This document shows positions 34,703 to 42,871 of a stretch of DNA of 64,000 nt, piece by piece. The stretch is from Actinoplanes sp. TBRC 11911. GTDB lineage: Bacteria; Actinomycetota; Actinomycetes; Mycobacteriales; Micromonosporaceae. The notes beneath the pieces were generated by a model. That model searched no databases and was not told where the DNA came from. It worked only from the letters and a program-made list of their open reading frames with translations. The translations under genes and the position numbers were made by a program. The stretch's first letter is position 1. Every line of letters begins with the position of its first letter. The DNA is taken from positions 558,001-622,000 of the forward strand of contig NZ_JABBNC010000001.1 in the NCBI RefSeq assembly GCF_012933445.1, in the 5' to 3' direction.

Positions 34703-35182
34703 ATGCCGATGCCGTTCCTGCTGCTCGTTCTCCTCGCCCCGGCCGCACTGCTCGTCACGATCGCCCTCGCCCGGCGGGGTTACGCCGCCGGCCGGACCCG
34801 CCTGCGGCGCACCGCCGGCCGGGTCTGGCTGTGGAACGTCGCGGCCATCCTGGGGACGATCGCGATGTGCTGGTACGCCGTCGGATTGCTCGCCGTCGGC
34901 GCGGCAGTCGTGAGTGCGGAGGACGGCGGCACCGATTCGTCGCCGCTACGCCCTTGCCGTACGCCCGGAAAGGAGGAGCGGGCGCTGCACGTCGTCGACT
35001 ACAGCGTCCGCCTGATCCCGCTGCGGTTCGTCTGCGTCACCAGGAACGCCCCGGACTACGCCGCCGAGTCCGTTCCGAATGTCAATCCGGCGGTGCTGGG
35101 CTTCACGGTGGCCGCCGTCGCCTGCGCGGGGACGGCTTTCGCCCGCCCGCGCACCGTTCACACTTTGGGGGTGCAGCAATGA
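34703..35182 (+). CDS. Hypothetical membrane protein
   Basis: The 159-residue protein has membrane helices at about 3-22, 43-70 and 130-148, with a polar loop containing two Cys (PCRTPGK, FVCVTRN) likely outside. No family recognised. Either ATG 34703 or ATG 34709 could be the start. It follows the esterase remnant and is followed by a strong terminator shared with the convergent cold-shock gene. Confidence 0.6.
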   Translation: MPMPFLLLVLLAPAALLVTIALARRGYAAGRTRLRRTAGRVWLWNVAAILGTIAMCWYAVGLLAVGAAVVSAEDGGTDSSPLRPCRTPGKEERALHVVDYSVRLIPLRFVCVTRNAPDYAAESVPNVNPAVLGFTVAAVACAGTAFARPRTVHTLGVQQ

Positions 35183-35220
35183 CGAGCGACGTCACGCCCG
35201 AAATAGTGCTGAGGCAACGC

Positions 35221-35259
35221 CGAACGGCGGCCCCCCTGAACCAGGTAGGCCGCCGTTCG
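35221..35259. terminator. Bidirectional terminator
   Basis: A perfect 12-base stem (CGAACGGCGGCC and its complement) with a 15-base loop lies between the convergent genes ending at 35182 and 35271. Confidence 0.75.
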
Positions 35260-35270
35260 CAGAGCGTGAA

Positions 35271-35474
35271 TCAGAGCGGGCGAATGTTCTCCGCCTGCGG
35301 GCCCTTCTGGCCCTGGGTGACGTCGAACTCGACCTTCTGGTTCTCGTCGAGGCTGCGGAAGCCGCTCGTCGCGATCGCCGAGAAGTGGGCGAAGACGTCG
35401 GCGCCGCCGTCGTCCGGGGTGATGAAGCCGAAGCCCTTGTCAGCGTTGAACCACTTGACGGTGCCTGTAGTCAT
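35271..35474 (-). CDS. Cold-shock domain protein (CspA family)
   Basis: The 67-residue protein is a single OB-fold RNA chaperone: [18 protein letters not shown] contains RNP-1 (KGFGFI) and DVFAHFSAI contains RNP-2. It binds single-stranded RNA/DNA and melts secondary structure. ATG 35474 is preceded by AAGGAG. An upstream in-frame start is less likely. A terminator-like hairpin lies about 97 bases upstream on the same strand (see 35571-35605). Confidence 0.95.
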   Translation of the reverse strand: MTTGTVKWFNADKGFGFITPDDGGADVFAHFSAIATSGFRSLDENQKVEFDVTQGQKGPQAENIRPL

Positions 35475-35570
35475 GTCTGCTCCTTCGCAGGATGTTCGAG
35501 ACCGCACTGTGCGGACTCGCACGCCGCCGCGTTGATGACCCCCGCGTCAGAACCGACACGAAAACGAAAA

Positions 35571-35605
35571 ACGCCCGACTAGGTTTTCGATAACCCATCA
35601 GGCGT
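35571..35605 (-). terminator. Terminator-like hairpin upstream of the cold-shock gene
   Basis: Read on the minus strand, ACGCC...GGTT and AACC...GGCGT pair around a short loop, followed at once by TTTTTCGTTTTC. This is the form of an intrinsic terminator. It either ends an upstream minus-strand transcript, though no convincing gene lies there, or sits in the long leader of the csp mRNA as an attenuator. A -10-like TAGGCT (35644-35649) would give a leader of roughly 160 bases. Confidence 0.6.
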
Positions 35606-35814
35606 CGAGAACGTCTTTGGAAATCAAAACTGCAACAGGACGAAGCCTAGCACAGGCTCGGCCGATCGTCCGCCCTTGGCCGACCGCGTCGCAAGTCGTC
35701 CCGCGTTCGGTGAGATACGGCTCGTGCCGGTCACCCTCCGCACTTGTCGCACAGTCTCGCTCCGCACCCGCACCCTCCACATGAAACCGAGCCGCCTTCA
35801 CGTTACGTCGATGT

Positions 35815-36522
35815 CTACCGGCCGAGACTTCCGACGCCTTTCGCGATGACCAGCACCGAGATGACCAGCGCGGAGGTGGACTCGATGCCCATCATGATCT
35901 TGGCGCGGGTGGACAGCGGCATGGTGTCGGTGGGGCTGAAGGCCGACGAGTTGGTCACCGACATGTAGGCGTAGTCGACCAGGGTGGGGACCCAGCCGCT
36001 GACCTTGCTGGAGCCCTTGTTCACCTCGACGACGGTGTCGTGATCCTCGTCCTGCGGGAACCGGAAATCCGCCTTCGGGAGCTCCTCGCGGGCCAACCGG
36101 GTGCGCGCGACAGGTCCACCGCGGTCTAGTTCCCAGAAAGCCAGGGCGTAAACGATCACGTTGGTCAGCCAGACCTGCCCGGCGGCGAACAGCAGCGGCA
36201 CGGCCTCGGAACTGCCGGTGCTGACCAGTTGCCGGAGCAACAACACCAGCGCGACCGTGTTGACGACCGCGATGAGGCAGACCAACCCCAGCGAGGTCAG
36301 CCTGATCCAGCGGTTGTCGCGTGTCATCCGGCGGGGATTGACGCAGACCAGGACCACGAGCAGCACGGTCTCCAGCGCCGGGATCACCAGCCGCGGTCCG
36401 AGGATCAGTTGCTCGGGCAGCAGCGCGTAGAGGGCGATCGCCGCGAGGGTGACCAGCGCGGACGGAAGCCGCGCCTCACCACGACGGCCCCGGGGTGTCG
36501 GTGCCACCGGGCCAGCATGCAC
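35815..36522 (-). CDS. Membrane protein resembling two-helix ion-channel/DUF1345-type proteins
   Basis: The 235-residue protein has about five to six membrane helices: SALVTLAAIALYALLP, LVIPALETVLLVVLVCV, LTSLGLVCLIAVVNTVALVLL, WLTNVIVYALAFWELD and a C-terminal ESTSALVISVLVIAKGV. The segment DYAYMSVTNSSAFSPTDTMP before the last helix looks like the pore-loop region of potassium-channel-like or DUF1345 proteins. The start is uncertain: GTG 36522 or GTG 36507. Channel function is not shown. Confidence 0.72.
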   Translation of the reverse strand: MHAGPVAPTPRGRRGEARLPSALVTLAAIALYALLPEQLILGPRLVIPALETVLLVVLVCVNPRRMTRDNRWIRLTSLGLVCLIAVVNTVALVLLLRQLVSTGSSEAVPLLFAAGQVWLTNVIVYALAFWELDRGGPVARTRLAREELPKADFRFPQDEDHDTVVEVNKGSSKVSGWVPTLVDYAYMSVTNSSAFSPTDTMPLSTRAKIMMGIESTSALVISVLVIAKGVGSLGR

Positions 36523-36691
36523 CCGGCACCACGAGTGATCAACGCAGCCGGGGCCAACACGCCGTGGCCCACGTGCCGAATAACGCCGTCGGCTCGAATC
36601 GCGTTCTGGCCTGGCACTACGATCGCGATATGCAAAATACTTTCGAGCGCCGCAGCATGTGCTTCGTGGGTGTCGACGCCGCGGTTGCTCG

Positions 36692-36976
36692 GTGACCGGC
36701 GGCCCGCAGGCGACGTTCGTCGTCGAGTACCCGTGTGACCAGTTCTGCCACATCGAGGTCGAGCTGATCGGCGAGCCCGGCCACCTCACCCTGCAGCAGA
36801 TGCGGGAGAAGGCCGACGAGCTCCACCGGCACGCCCACGAACCGGAGGCGACCGAGGCCCCCGCGCCCGTCGTGAGCCCGGAGGCGGCGCAGCGTCCGGC
36901 CGCAACAGTGTTCCGTTCCGCACCCGACCGCGGCGACGACCGCCGTCATGACGGGCGTTCGCGCCAGCGCCGGTAA
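36692..36976 (+). CDS. Small hypothetical protein
   Basis: The 94-residue frame starting at GTG 36692 reads VTGGPQATFVVEYPCDQFCH, then IEVELIGEPGHLTLQQMREKADELHRHA, and ends in a low-complexity Ala/Pro/Arg tail. The first 55 residues have protein-like composition with a CxxxC pair. No ribosome site is evident. Gene status is moderate to low. Confidence 0.4.
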   Translation: MTGGPQATFVVEYPCDQFCHIEVELIGEPGHLTLQQMREKADELHRHAHEPEATEAPAPVVSPEAAQRPAATVFRSAPDRGDDRRHDGRSRQRR

Positions 36977-37055
36977 GGCCGCTCCATCGGCACCGATGAT
37001 TTTCCCGGACGCGACCGGTCATACCCGGTACCACGACGCTACGGAAGGACATCCG

Positions 37056-37844
37056 GTGACCGAGCTCAACGCGGACGACGCCCGGCGCGCCATCGTCGAA
37101 CACACCAGACGTCTCGCCGAGTCGGCCGCCGCCGCCGGGCCCGACGCCACCGTGCCGACCACCCCGGAGTGGACCATCACGGACCTGGTCGGCCACGTGG
37201 GCATGACCCAGAACTGGGTCGCCGAGATCATCGAACGGCGCATCACCGACCCCACCAAACTTCCCACCCAGATGGCCGTACGCCCGGACGACCCTCGCGA
37301 CTGGCCGGCGTGGCTGGCCGAGTCCGCGCAACGGGTCGCCGGCGCGTGCTCCGACGACGCGCTCGACGCGCCGGTGTTCAACCCGGCGACGGACGGGCGT
37401 ACCGGGACCCGATTCTGGCTGTCCAGCTCCCTCAACGAGGCGGTCGTCCACGGCTTCGACGCGGCCAACACGGCACACCGACCGGCCGACATCGACGCCG
37501 GCGTCGCGGCCGCGCTCATCAGCAACCACCTGGCGCTGCTCACCTCCCCCACCTGGGAGTTGCAGCGCGCGGAGTCCGCTCACGCCATCCGCGGCACCGG
37601 GCAGACCCTGCAGTGGCTGGCCACCGACACCGCGGACGCGTGGCTCGTCGAGCAACGGCCGGACGGGGCGACGTGGCAGCCCGCCGCCCGGAAGGCCGAC
37701 GTGACGGTGAGCGGCCCGGCCGGATCGCTGCTCCTGACCCTGACCCGCCGGGTCCCCCTCGCCGAAGCCCCCGGCATCACCGTCGACGGCGACACCGGCC
37801 TCGCCCGGCACTGGCTCGACAACACCGCCCACGTCAGCGGCTGA
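37056..37844 (+). CDS. Maleylpyruvate isomerase-family (mycothiol-dependent, DinB-like) protein
   Basis: The 262-residue protein has a DinB-like four-helix bundle with LVGHVGMTQNWVAEII (first metal His) and LNEAVVHGFDAANTA (later His), plus a C-terminal SCP2-like domain (VTVSGPAGSLLLTLTRRVPL). The family uses a divalent metal and mycothiol for isomerase or transferase reactions; this member's substrate is unknown. GGAAGGAC lies upstream of GTG 37056. Confidence 0.85.
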   Translation: MTELNADDARRAIVEHTRRLAESAAAAGPDATVPTTPEWTITDLVGHVGMTQNWVAEIIERRITDPTKLPTQMAVRPDDPRDWPAWLAESAQRVAGACSDDALDAPVFNPATDGRTGTRFWLSSSLNEAVVHGFDAANTAHRPADIDAGVAAALISNHLALLTSPTWELQRAESAHAIRGTGQTLQWLATDTADAWLVEQRPDGATWQPAARKADVTVSGPAGSLLLTLTRRVPLAEAPGITVDGDTGLARHWLDNTAHVSG

Positions 37845-37929
37845 CCCCTGGGCCGCGGACTCCCGCGCGTGGCGCGGATCTGACGGGTAGCGTGCACGAC
37901 GGAGGACAACCGACGAAGGGCAGCGGATC

Positions 37930-38244
37930 ATGAGCAGCGACCCGGAAGAAGCCAGCGACGCCCTGCTCGCCCGGATCGCGCCGGGCATGGCCGTGCTGGA
38001 CGTCGAGGGTGAGCAGGCCGGCATCGTCGGCGGCGTCCAGTTCGCGGGCACCGAGGTCCTGCCGGAGGCTCCCCTCGGGATCGCCGAGGACCTGGTCGAC
38101 ACCGGCTATGTCCTCATCGACGGCGCCGGCCACCTGGCCAACGACGCCTATGCCGGCGGCGACCAGATCGACGACGTCTCCGACGTGGTCCGGCTGAACG
38201 TGCGGCGCCTGGACCTGGTCCGGGCCGAGTCCACGACGGCCTGA
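37930..38244 (+). CDS. PRC-barrel-like / DUF2171-type small protein
   Basis: The 104-residue acidic protein contains MAVLDVEGEQAGIVGGVQFAG, the small beta-barrel pattern of PRC-barrel-like stress proteins, and a C-terminal VVRLNVRRLDLV strand. The role is unknown. It follows the DinB-like gene by 85 bases on the same strand. Confidence 0.65.
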   Translation: MSSDPEEASDALLARIAPGMAVLDVEGEQAGIVGGVQFAGTEVLPEAPLGIAEDLVDTGYVLIDGAGHLANDAYAGGDQIDDVSDVVRLNVRRLDLVRAESTTA

Positions 38245-38281
38245 CATTGTCGAACCGGACAGGGTGGACGGTTGTGGCAGC

Positions 38282-38995
38282 TCAGCCGAGCCCGGCCCGG
38301 TCCAGGATCATGACGAGCAGCTCGGCGAACTCCTTCGGGTGGGAGTAGAACGGCGCGTGGTTGCCCACCGCGCTGTAGACGGCGCCGGTGCGGGCCGCCA
38401 TCGCTTCTTCGACGACCGCCACCGTCGACAGATCGTTGTCCGGGATGACGTACGCGCTGGGGATGGTCTTCCAGCCGGCCGCCGTCACGGTCTCGAAGTC
38501 GCCTCGGACGGTCTGCGGCACCAGCCGGTCGATCGCGGCGGCGGTCTCCGGGTTGCCGGGGTCGGCGTCGAAGAAGACCAGCGGCAGATTCAGGTCCGGG
38601 TTCGCCACCGGGCGTAGCCCCGCGAGGGATTCCGGTGCCGGGACGCCCATGATGCCGAACATCGACTCGCCGATGTCGGGAACGTAGGCCGCCACGTAGA
38701 CGAGATAGACCACGTTGGCCGCGCCGGCGCTCGCCTGGGTGGCCGGGACGCCGCCGTACGAGTGCGAGACGACAACGACCGGTCCGTCGATGGCGTCGAT
38801 CGCCTCGCGGACCACGCGCGCGTCGTCGAAGATGCCGGGCAGCGGCTCGGGCAGTGATTCGTCGGTGACCGCGCTGAGCAGGTCGACGGTCACTGTCGTC
38901 CACCCGAGGGCAGCGAGTTCTTTTTGCACCTTCTCGTACACCCAGCCGCCGTGATGGCCGCCGGGAACGAAGAGGAGGGTCGGGCGCGTCGCCAT
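38282..38995 (-). CDS. Alpha/beta hydrolase (EstC/pyrethroid-hydrolase-like)
   Basis: The 237-residue protein has the oxyanion turn FVPGGHHGGW, nucleophile elbow SHSYGG, and a C-terminal His in GNHAPFYSHPKEFAELL. It has no signal peptide, so it is cytoplasmic. The same subfamily appears as an exported form at 51874-52692. AAGG precedes ATG 38995. It diverges from a TetR gene with a perfect long operator between them, so the TetR protein probably represses it. Confidence 0.87.
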   Translation of the reverse strand: MATRPTLLFVPGGHHGGWVYEKVQKELAALGWTTVTVDLLSAVTDESLPEPLPGIFDDARVVREAIDAIDGPVVVVSHSYGGVPATQASAGAANVVYLVYVAAYVPDIGESMFGIMGVPAPESLAGLRPVANPDLNLPLVFFDADPGNPETAAAIDRLVPQTVRGDFETVTAAGWKTIPSAYVIPDNDLSTVAVVEEAMAARTGAVYSAVGNHAPFYSHPKEFAELLVMILDRAGLG

Positions 38996-39027
38996 GATCA
39001 GACCTTTCCGAAATACGGTTTTCGTGA

Positions 39028-39050
39028 CAATCGGACTCTGAGTCCGATTG
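39028..39050. promoter_or_regulatory. TetR operator, 11-base arms
   Basis: CAATCGGACTC-T-GAGTCCGATTG is a perfect 23-bp inverted repeat midway between the divergent hydrolase (38995) and TetR (39112) genes. Confidence 0.8.
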
Positions 39051-39111
39051 GACGATACTGAGAACCTCACACGCGCGAAACGTGGCCTTCGTCTCGCCGT
39101 AGGATTGGCCG

Positions 39112-39765
39112 ATGACCGCTCTCCACCGGCCGGCCGCCTCGGCGGAGCGCCGCGACAACATCGAGGCGGGGGTCATCGCCGCCACCGAGCGGTTGCTCCG
39201 GGGCGGCACGGGCTTCACCGAGCTCACCATGAAGCAGATCGCCGACGAGGCGGGTCTGGCCCGCTCGACCCTCTACCTCTACTTCCGGGAGAAGAGCGCG
39301 GTTCTGATCCGCATGGGTAACCGGCTGGGCATCGACGCGTACGAGATCGTCAACCGGTGGCATCCCGGCGACCCGAGCGGTTTCGACGGGCTCGCCGAGA
39401 CGCTGTTCGAGGTGATCCGCTACTACCGCGAACGCGCGCACATCCTCGTCGCCATCCTCGAGGTCTCGGCATACGACCGCACCGTGCGCGAGCACTGGAA
39501 CGCCGAGCTGGACAGGTTCCTCGACCTGTCGGAGCAGTGGCTGCGCGCCGAGCAGAAGGCCGGCCACGCCTCCCCCGACCTGGACACCCTGACCACCAGC
39601 AGGCTCCTCATCTACGGCTGCAACCAGACCATCGCCCTGCACGTCACCACCGGCGACAGCGCCGACGACCACAGGGTCGCCCGGGAGATCGCCGCCAACC
39701 AGTGGTTCGGCGGGCTGCGTCGGCCGACACCCGGCGACCTTGCCCAGGGCATGTCGCTGGCGTAG
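39112..39765 (+). CDS. TetR-family regulator of the divergent hydrolase
   Basis: The 217-residue protein has a helix-turn-helix in FTELTMKQIADEAGLARSTLYLYFREKSAVL (about 36-66, given here in part) and a helical ligand-binding domain (YYRERAHILVAILEVSAYD). The intergenic palindrome 39028-39050 is its likely operator. The stop abuts the stop of the convergent MFS gene (39766). Confidence 0.88.
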   Translation: MTALHRPAASAERRDNIEAGVIAATERLLRGGTGFTELTMKQIADEAGLARSTLYLYFREKSAVLIRMGNRLGIDAYEIVNRWHPGDPSGFDGLAETLFEVIRYYRERAHILVAILEVSAYDRTVREHWNAELDRFLDLSEQWLRAEQKAGHASPDLDTLTTSRLLIYGCNQTIALHVTTGDSADDHRVAREIAANQWFGGLRRPTPGDLAQGMSLA

Positions 39766-41187
39766 CTATCGGCGCCGGATGACGGTGGCCGCGATCACGA
39801 CCGCGACCAGGGTGAGCGCGGCGGCCACCACCATGCCGGCGTCGTAGCCGGTGGTGATGGCAGCGGCGGTCTCCGGGTGGCGGTGACCGGCGGTGACGGA
39901 GGCGGCCACGCCGGCGAGGATCGCGAGGCCGACCGCGCCGCCGACCTGCTGCGCGGTGGTGATCAGCCCGGACGCGGCACCGGCCTGATGCGGCGCCAGT
40001 CCGGCGGTGGCGGCGGCGTAGGTCGGTGCGAACGTCATGCCGTAGCCGACTCCCATGATCAGCAGGCTGGGCAGCACCGATCGGACGTAACTTCCGTGCA
40101 CCGGCAGGAAGCACAGCCACACCATGCCGAGGACGACCAGGCTCGGCCCCGCGATGAGGAAGGGGCGAGGGCCGAAACGGTGGATCAGCTCGCCCATCCG
40201 GGTCGAGATGCCGCCGAGGATGACCGGGAGGGGCGCGAACGCGAGGCCGGTCTGGATGGCGCTCCAGCCCTGAATGTCCTGCATCCACAGGGTGAGCACG
40301 AAGAACGCGCCGAGGTTGCCGCCGTACACACAGGCCATGATCAGGTTTGCGCCGGTGAGGTTGCGGAACCGGAACATCGTCAGGTCGATCAGGGGTTGCG
40401 CCACCCGCGATTCCCGGAGCACGAAGGCGCTCAGCGCGAGCACCGCGCCGGCGAGGGCACCGATGGTGGCGGCACTCCCCCAGCCCCGTTCCGGCGCCTC
40501 GCTGAACCCGAAGACCACGCCCATCAACCCGACCGTGACCAGGGCCGCCCCCGGGATGTCCAGCGAGCGCGACCGGTGCTGCGGCGCGTGGGCGGGCACC
40601 AGGCGCGTGACCAGGATGCTGATCACGACGCCGACGGGGACGTTGATGAGGAAGTTCCAGCGCCAGCCGGCGTACTGGGTCAGGACTCCGCCGAGCAGCA
40701 GGCCGACCGCGGCGCCGCCGGTGGCGATCAGCGACCAGTATCCGAGGGCCTTTCCCCGCTGCCGCGCTTCCGGGAAGGTGACGATGACGATCGACAGCGC
40801 GCTGGGCGCCATCAAGGCGGCGGACAACCCTTGCAGGCCGCGGAAGATGATCATTTCCGGCAGCGAGGTGCTGATCGCGATGAGCAACGAGAACACGGTG
40901 AACGCGATCATGCCGGTGACCAGCACGCGCCGGCGGCCGTAGAAGTCGCCGGCGCGCCCGCCCAGCAGCAGGCATCCCCCGAAGGCCAGCACGTAGGCGG
41001 TCACCACCCATTGGATCGAGCTGTCGGACGTCCGGAGGTAGGCCTTCATGACCGGAATGGCGACGTTGATGATGGCGATGTCGAGCACCACCATGAACTG
41101 CGCGATGCCCACGAGCGTGAAGATCAGCCAGGGCCGGTCCGGTGCGGACGTTCGGTTCACTGCGGGTGCGGACGCGGTCGTAGACAT
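39766..41187 (-). CDS. MFS exporter, DHA2 (14-helix) family
   Basis: The 473-residue protein has LDIAIINVAIPVMKAYL after helix 1, GGRAGDFYGRRRVLVTGM (motif A) and WRWNFLINVPVGV after the motif C region. It resembles EmrB/QacA-type drug exporters. It lies 51 bp downstream of a MerR regulator on the same strand and is probably co-transcribed and induced by that MerR protein. Confidence 0.9.
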   Translation of the reverse strand: MSTTASAPAVNRTSAPDRPWLIFTLVGIAQFMVVLDIAIINVAIPVMKAYLRTSDSSIQWVVTAYVLAFGGCLLLGGRAGDFYGRRRVLVTGMIAFTVFSLLIAISTSLPEMIIFRGLQGLSAALMAPSALSIVIVTFPEARQRGKALGYWSLIATGGAAVGLLLGGVLTQYAGWRWNFLINVPVGVVISILVTRLVPAHAPQHRSRSLDIPGAALVTVGLMGVVFGFSEAPERGWGSAATIGALAGAVLALSAFVLRESRVAQPLIDLTMFRFRNLTGANLIMACVYGGNLGAFFVLTLWMQDIQGWSAIQTGLAFAPLPVILGGISTRMGELIHRFGPRPFLIAGPSLVVLGMVWLCFLPVHGSYVRSVLPSLLIMGVGYGMTFAPTYAAATAGLAPHQAGAASGLITTAQQVGGAVGLAILAGVAASVTAGHRHPETAAAITTGYDAGMVVAAALTLVAVVIAATVIRRR

Positions 41188-41238
41188 GAGGATTCCCCGA
41201 TTTGTGGTTACGGCCGGCGACGGCCGGCGTGGTTGCCG

Positions 41239-41670
41239 TCAGGCGAGTCGTTCGACCAGGGCGCCGGCCTGGTCGTCGAGGGCGTCCGCCGCGGCCGGGT
41301 CATCGGCCAGCCGGGCGCGCCAGTGGGCGATGCGGTTGTCGAGGTAGTCACGACGGGCGAGCAGAGCCTGGATCTCCGTGTCCACCTGCTCGCGGTGCGT
41401 TTCGAGCAGGTGGATCTTGGTGGCGATCGTCTGCGGACCGTGGCCGCGTGCGGCGATCAGCGTGCGCATCGCGTCGATCGGCAGGCCGGCCGCCCGCAGG
41501 TGGGCCAGCGACTCGATGCGCTCGACCATGTCGGGCGGGTAGCGGCGATGACCACTGCTCTCGTCGCGCGGCACCGGATCGATCAGCGCGATCTCCTCGT
41601 AGTACCGCAGGTTGGTCACGCTGAGCCCGGTGAGCCGCGACACCTGCTGAATCGTCAGCGCCTCGGTCAT
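41239..41670 (-). CDS. MerR-family regulator
   Basis: The 143-residue protein has the MerR winged helix LTIQQVSRLTGLSVTNLRYYEEIALI (about 5-30) with the RYYEE signature, SGHRRYPPDMVERIESLAHLRAAGL, and a C-terminal dimerisation coiled coil. The short effector region lacks the metal-binding Cys of MerR/CueR types, so it probably senses an organic ligand. Its own promoter carries a perfect palindrome in a 19-bp spacer. Confidence 0.88.
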   Translation of the reverse strand: MTEALTIQQVSRLTGLSVTNLRYYEEIALIDPVPRDESSGHRRYPPDMVERIESLAHLRAAGLPIDAMRTLIAARGHGPQTIATKIHLLETHREQVDTEIQALLARRDYLDNRIAHWRARLADDPAAADALDDQAGALVERLA

Positions 41671-41687
41671 GCCTTCGAGTCTGCGGA

Positions 41688-41705
41688 ACCTCCAGCGCTG
41701 GAGGT
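41688..41705 (-). promoter_or_regulatory. MerR-type promoter operator
   Basis: ACCTCCAGC/GCTGGAGGT is a perfect 18-bp palindrome lying between a -35 TTGACC (41703-41708) and a -10-like CAGACT (41678-41683) on the minus strand, with a 19-bp spacer. A long spacer with the dyad inside is the hallmark of MerR-activated promoters. The promoter drives the MerR and MFS genes. Confidence 0.72.
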
Positions 41706-41732
41706 CAAGCGAACCGGACGTCAGCTACCTCA

Positions 41733-42692
41733 CTATTCCCCCATGATGAGCTCGTACGAATGGGCGCGGTCCTTCGGATCGGTGAGCACGGTGACGAGGA
41801 TTATTTCGTCCGCCGCGAAGGTGTCCGCCAATTCGGTCAGATGCGCCCGGACCACCTCGGGCGGACCGGCGGCGATGGTGGGGCGCATCAGGTCAAGAAA
41901 GGCGCTTTCCTCGTCGGTGAATTGGTATTCGGCCGCGGCCGCGACATCCAAGAGGGCCTGTGGTTCCTGCCGGGTGCCGATCCGGCCCAGCAGGATCTCC
42001 GCGGGCCGCCCCAGCGCGTCAGCCGCTTCCTGCGTCTCGGCGCACAGCGTGGAGACGCCCAGCATCAGCTTCGGGGTCTCGCTCCATCGCGACGGGCGGA
42101 ACTCGCGGCGATAGATCTCCACCGACTCCGCGGCGTTGTCCGGCCGTAGCTGATACGCGAACGCCATGGGCACGCCCAGCCGAGCGGCCAGCGCCGCGCC
42201 GGCCGGGCTGGACGCGAGCAGCCACGGTTCGGCCGGAACGGCCTGCTCGCCCACGCGCCGGAGGATCTCCGCCACGTTGCTCTGGTACTCCGCGTCGGAG
42301 GCCGGTTCCGCACCCCACCGCAATGCGCGCAGCAGCGCCGCATCATTCGAGCCGGGACCGCGGCCGATGCCGAGGTCGATCCGCCCGGGGAAGAACGCGC
42401 TCAACGCCTCGAACTGCTCGGCCACCGTCACGGCCGGCTGATTGACCGCCAGGACGCCCCCGGACCCGACCCGGATCGTCGAGGTTGCCGAAGCCGCCCC
42501 GGCGATCGCAACCGCCGGCGGAAAAGCGACCAGCGCGGGCGAGCCATGATGCTCGGCGTACCAGATTCGGCGGTACCCCAGCCTTTCCACGGTTCGCGCG
42601 ACGTCGAGCAGCCCTTGGCCGTCCGGGAACGGATGAGCCGCATCGGCTACCAGCATTTCCAGTGCGGACAACGGAACATCGATCATACTCAC
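41733..42692 (-). CDS. Luciferase-like (LLM) flavin-dependent oxidoreductase
   Basis: The 319-residue TIM-barrel protein carries LLM motifs: RIWYAEHHGSPALVAFPPAV, IRVGSGGVLAVNQPAVTVAEQFEALSAFFPGR in part, LGIGRGPGSND, and LLASSPAGAALAARLGVPMAFA. It resembles MsnO8-type monooxygenases that use FMNH2. Substrate unknown. It is the gene immediately upstream of the MerR promoter on the same strand but is separated from MerR by its own spacer, so it is probably independent. Confidence 0.87.
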   Translation of the reverse strand: MSMIDVPLSALEMLVADAAHPFPDGQGLLDVARTVERLGYRRIWYAEHHGSPALVAFPPAVAIAGAASATSTIRVGSGGVLAVNQPAVTVAEQFEALSAFFPGRIDLGIGRGPGSNDAALLRALRWGAEPASDAEYQSNVAEILRRVGEQAVPAEPWLLASSPAGAALAARLGVPMAFAYQLRPDNAAESVEIYRREFRPSRWSETPKLMLGVSTLCAETQEAADALGRPAEILLGRIGTRQEPQALLDVAAAAEYQFTDEESAFLDLMRPTIAAGPPEVVRAHLTELADTFAADEIILVTVLTDPKDRAHSYELIMGE

Positions 42693-42871
42693 GACTTTAG
42701 GCAGGCCCGAATATCAAAGTGCCGGCGTCGAATCGAATCGGGCAGGAGACGCCACCGGCCGGGCAGAAATTGTCCTTCCGGACGGGGTAACGTGGAACAC
42801 ACTCTGGACGGGTGTGGTCACGGCCACGCGCGACGGCATGAATAACCCCGCCACGTCAGCGTTCGGGGAGC

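Noticed and set aside
35598..35801. 67-codon minus-strand frame upstream of the cold-shock gene
   Set aside because: No ribosome site, atypical composition, and it overlaps the probable csp promoter/leader. It would be the only reason to need the terminator at 35571, so I note it but do not call it.
39877..42114. 745-codon plus-strand open frame
   Set aside because: Spans antisense to an MFS gene, a MerR gene and part of a luciferase-like gene; not protein-like.
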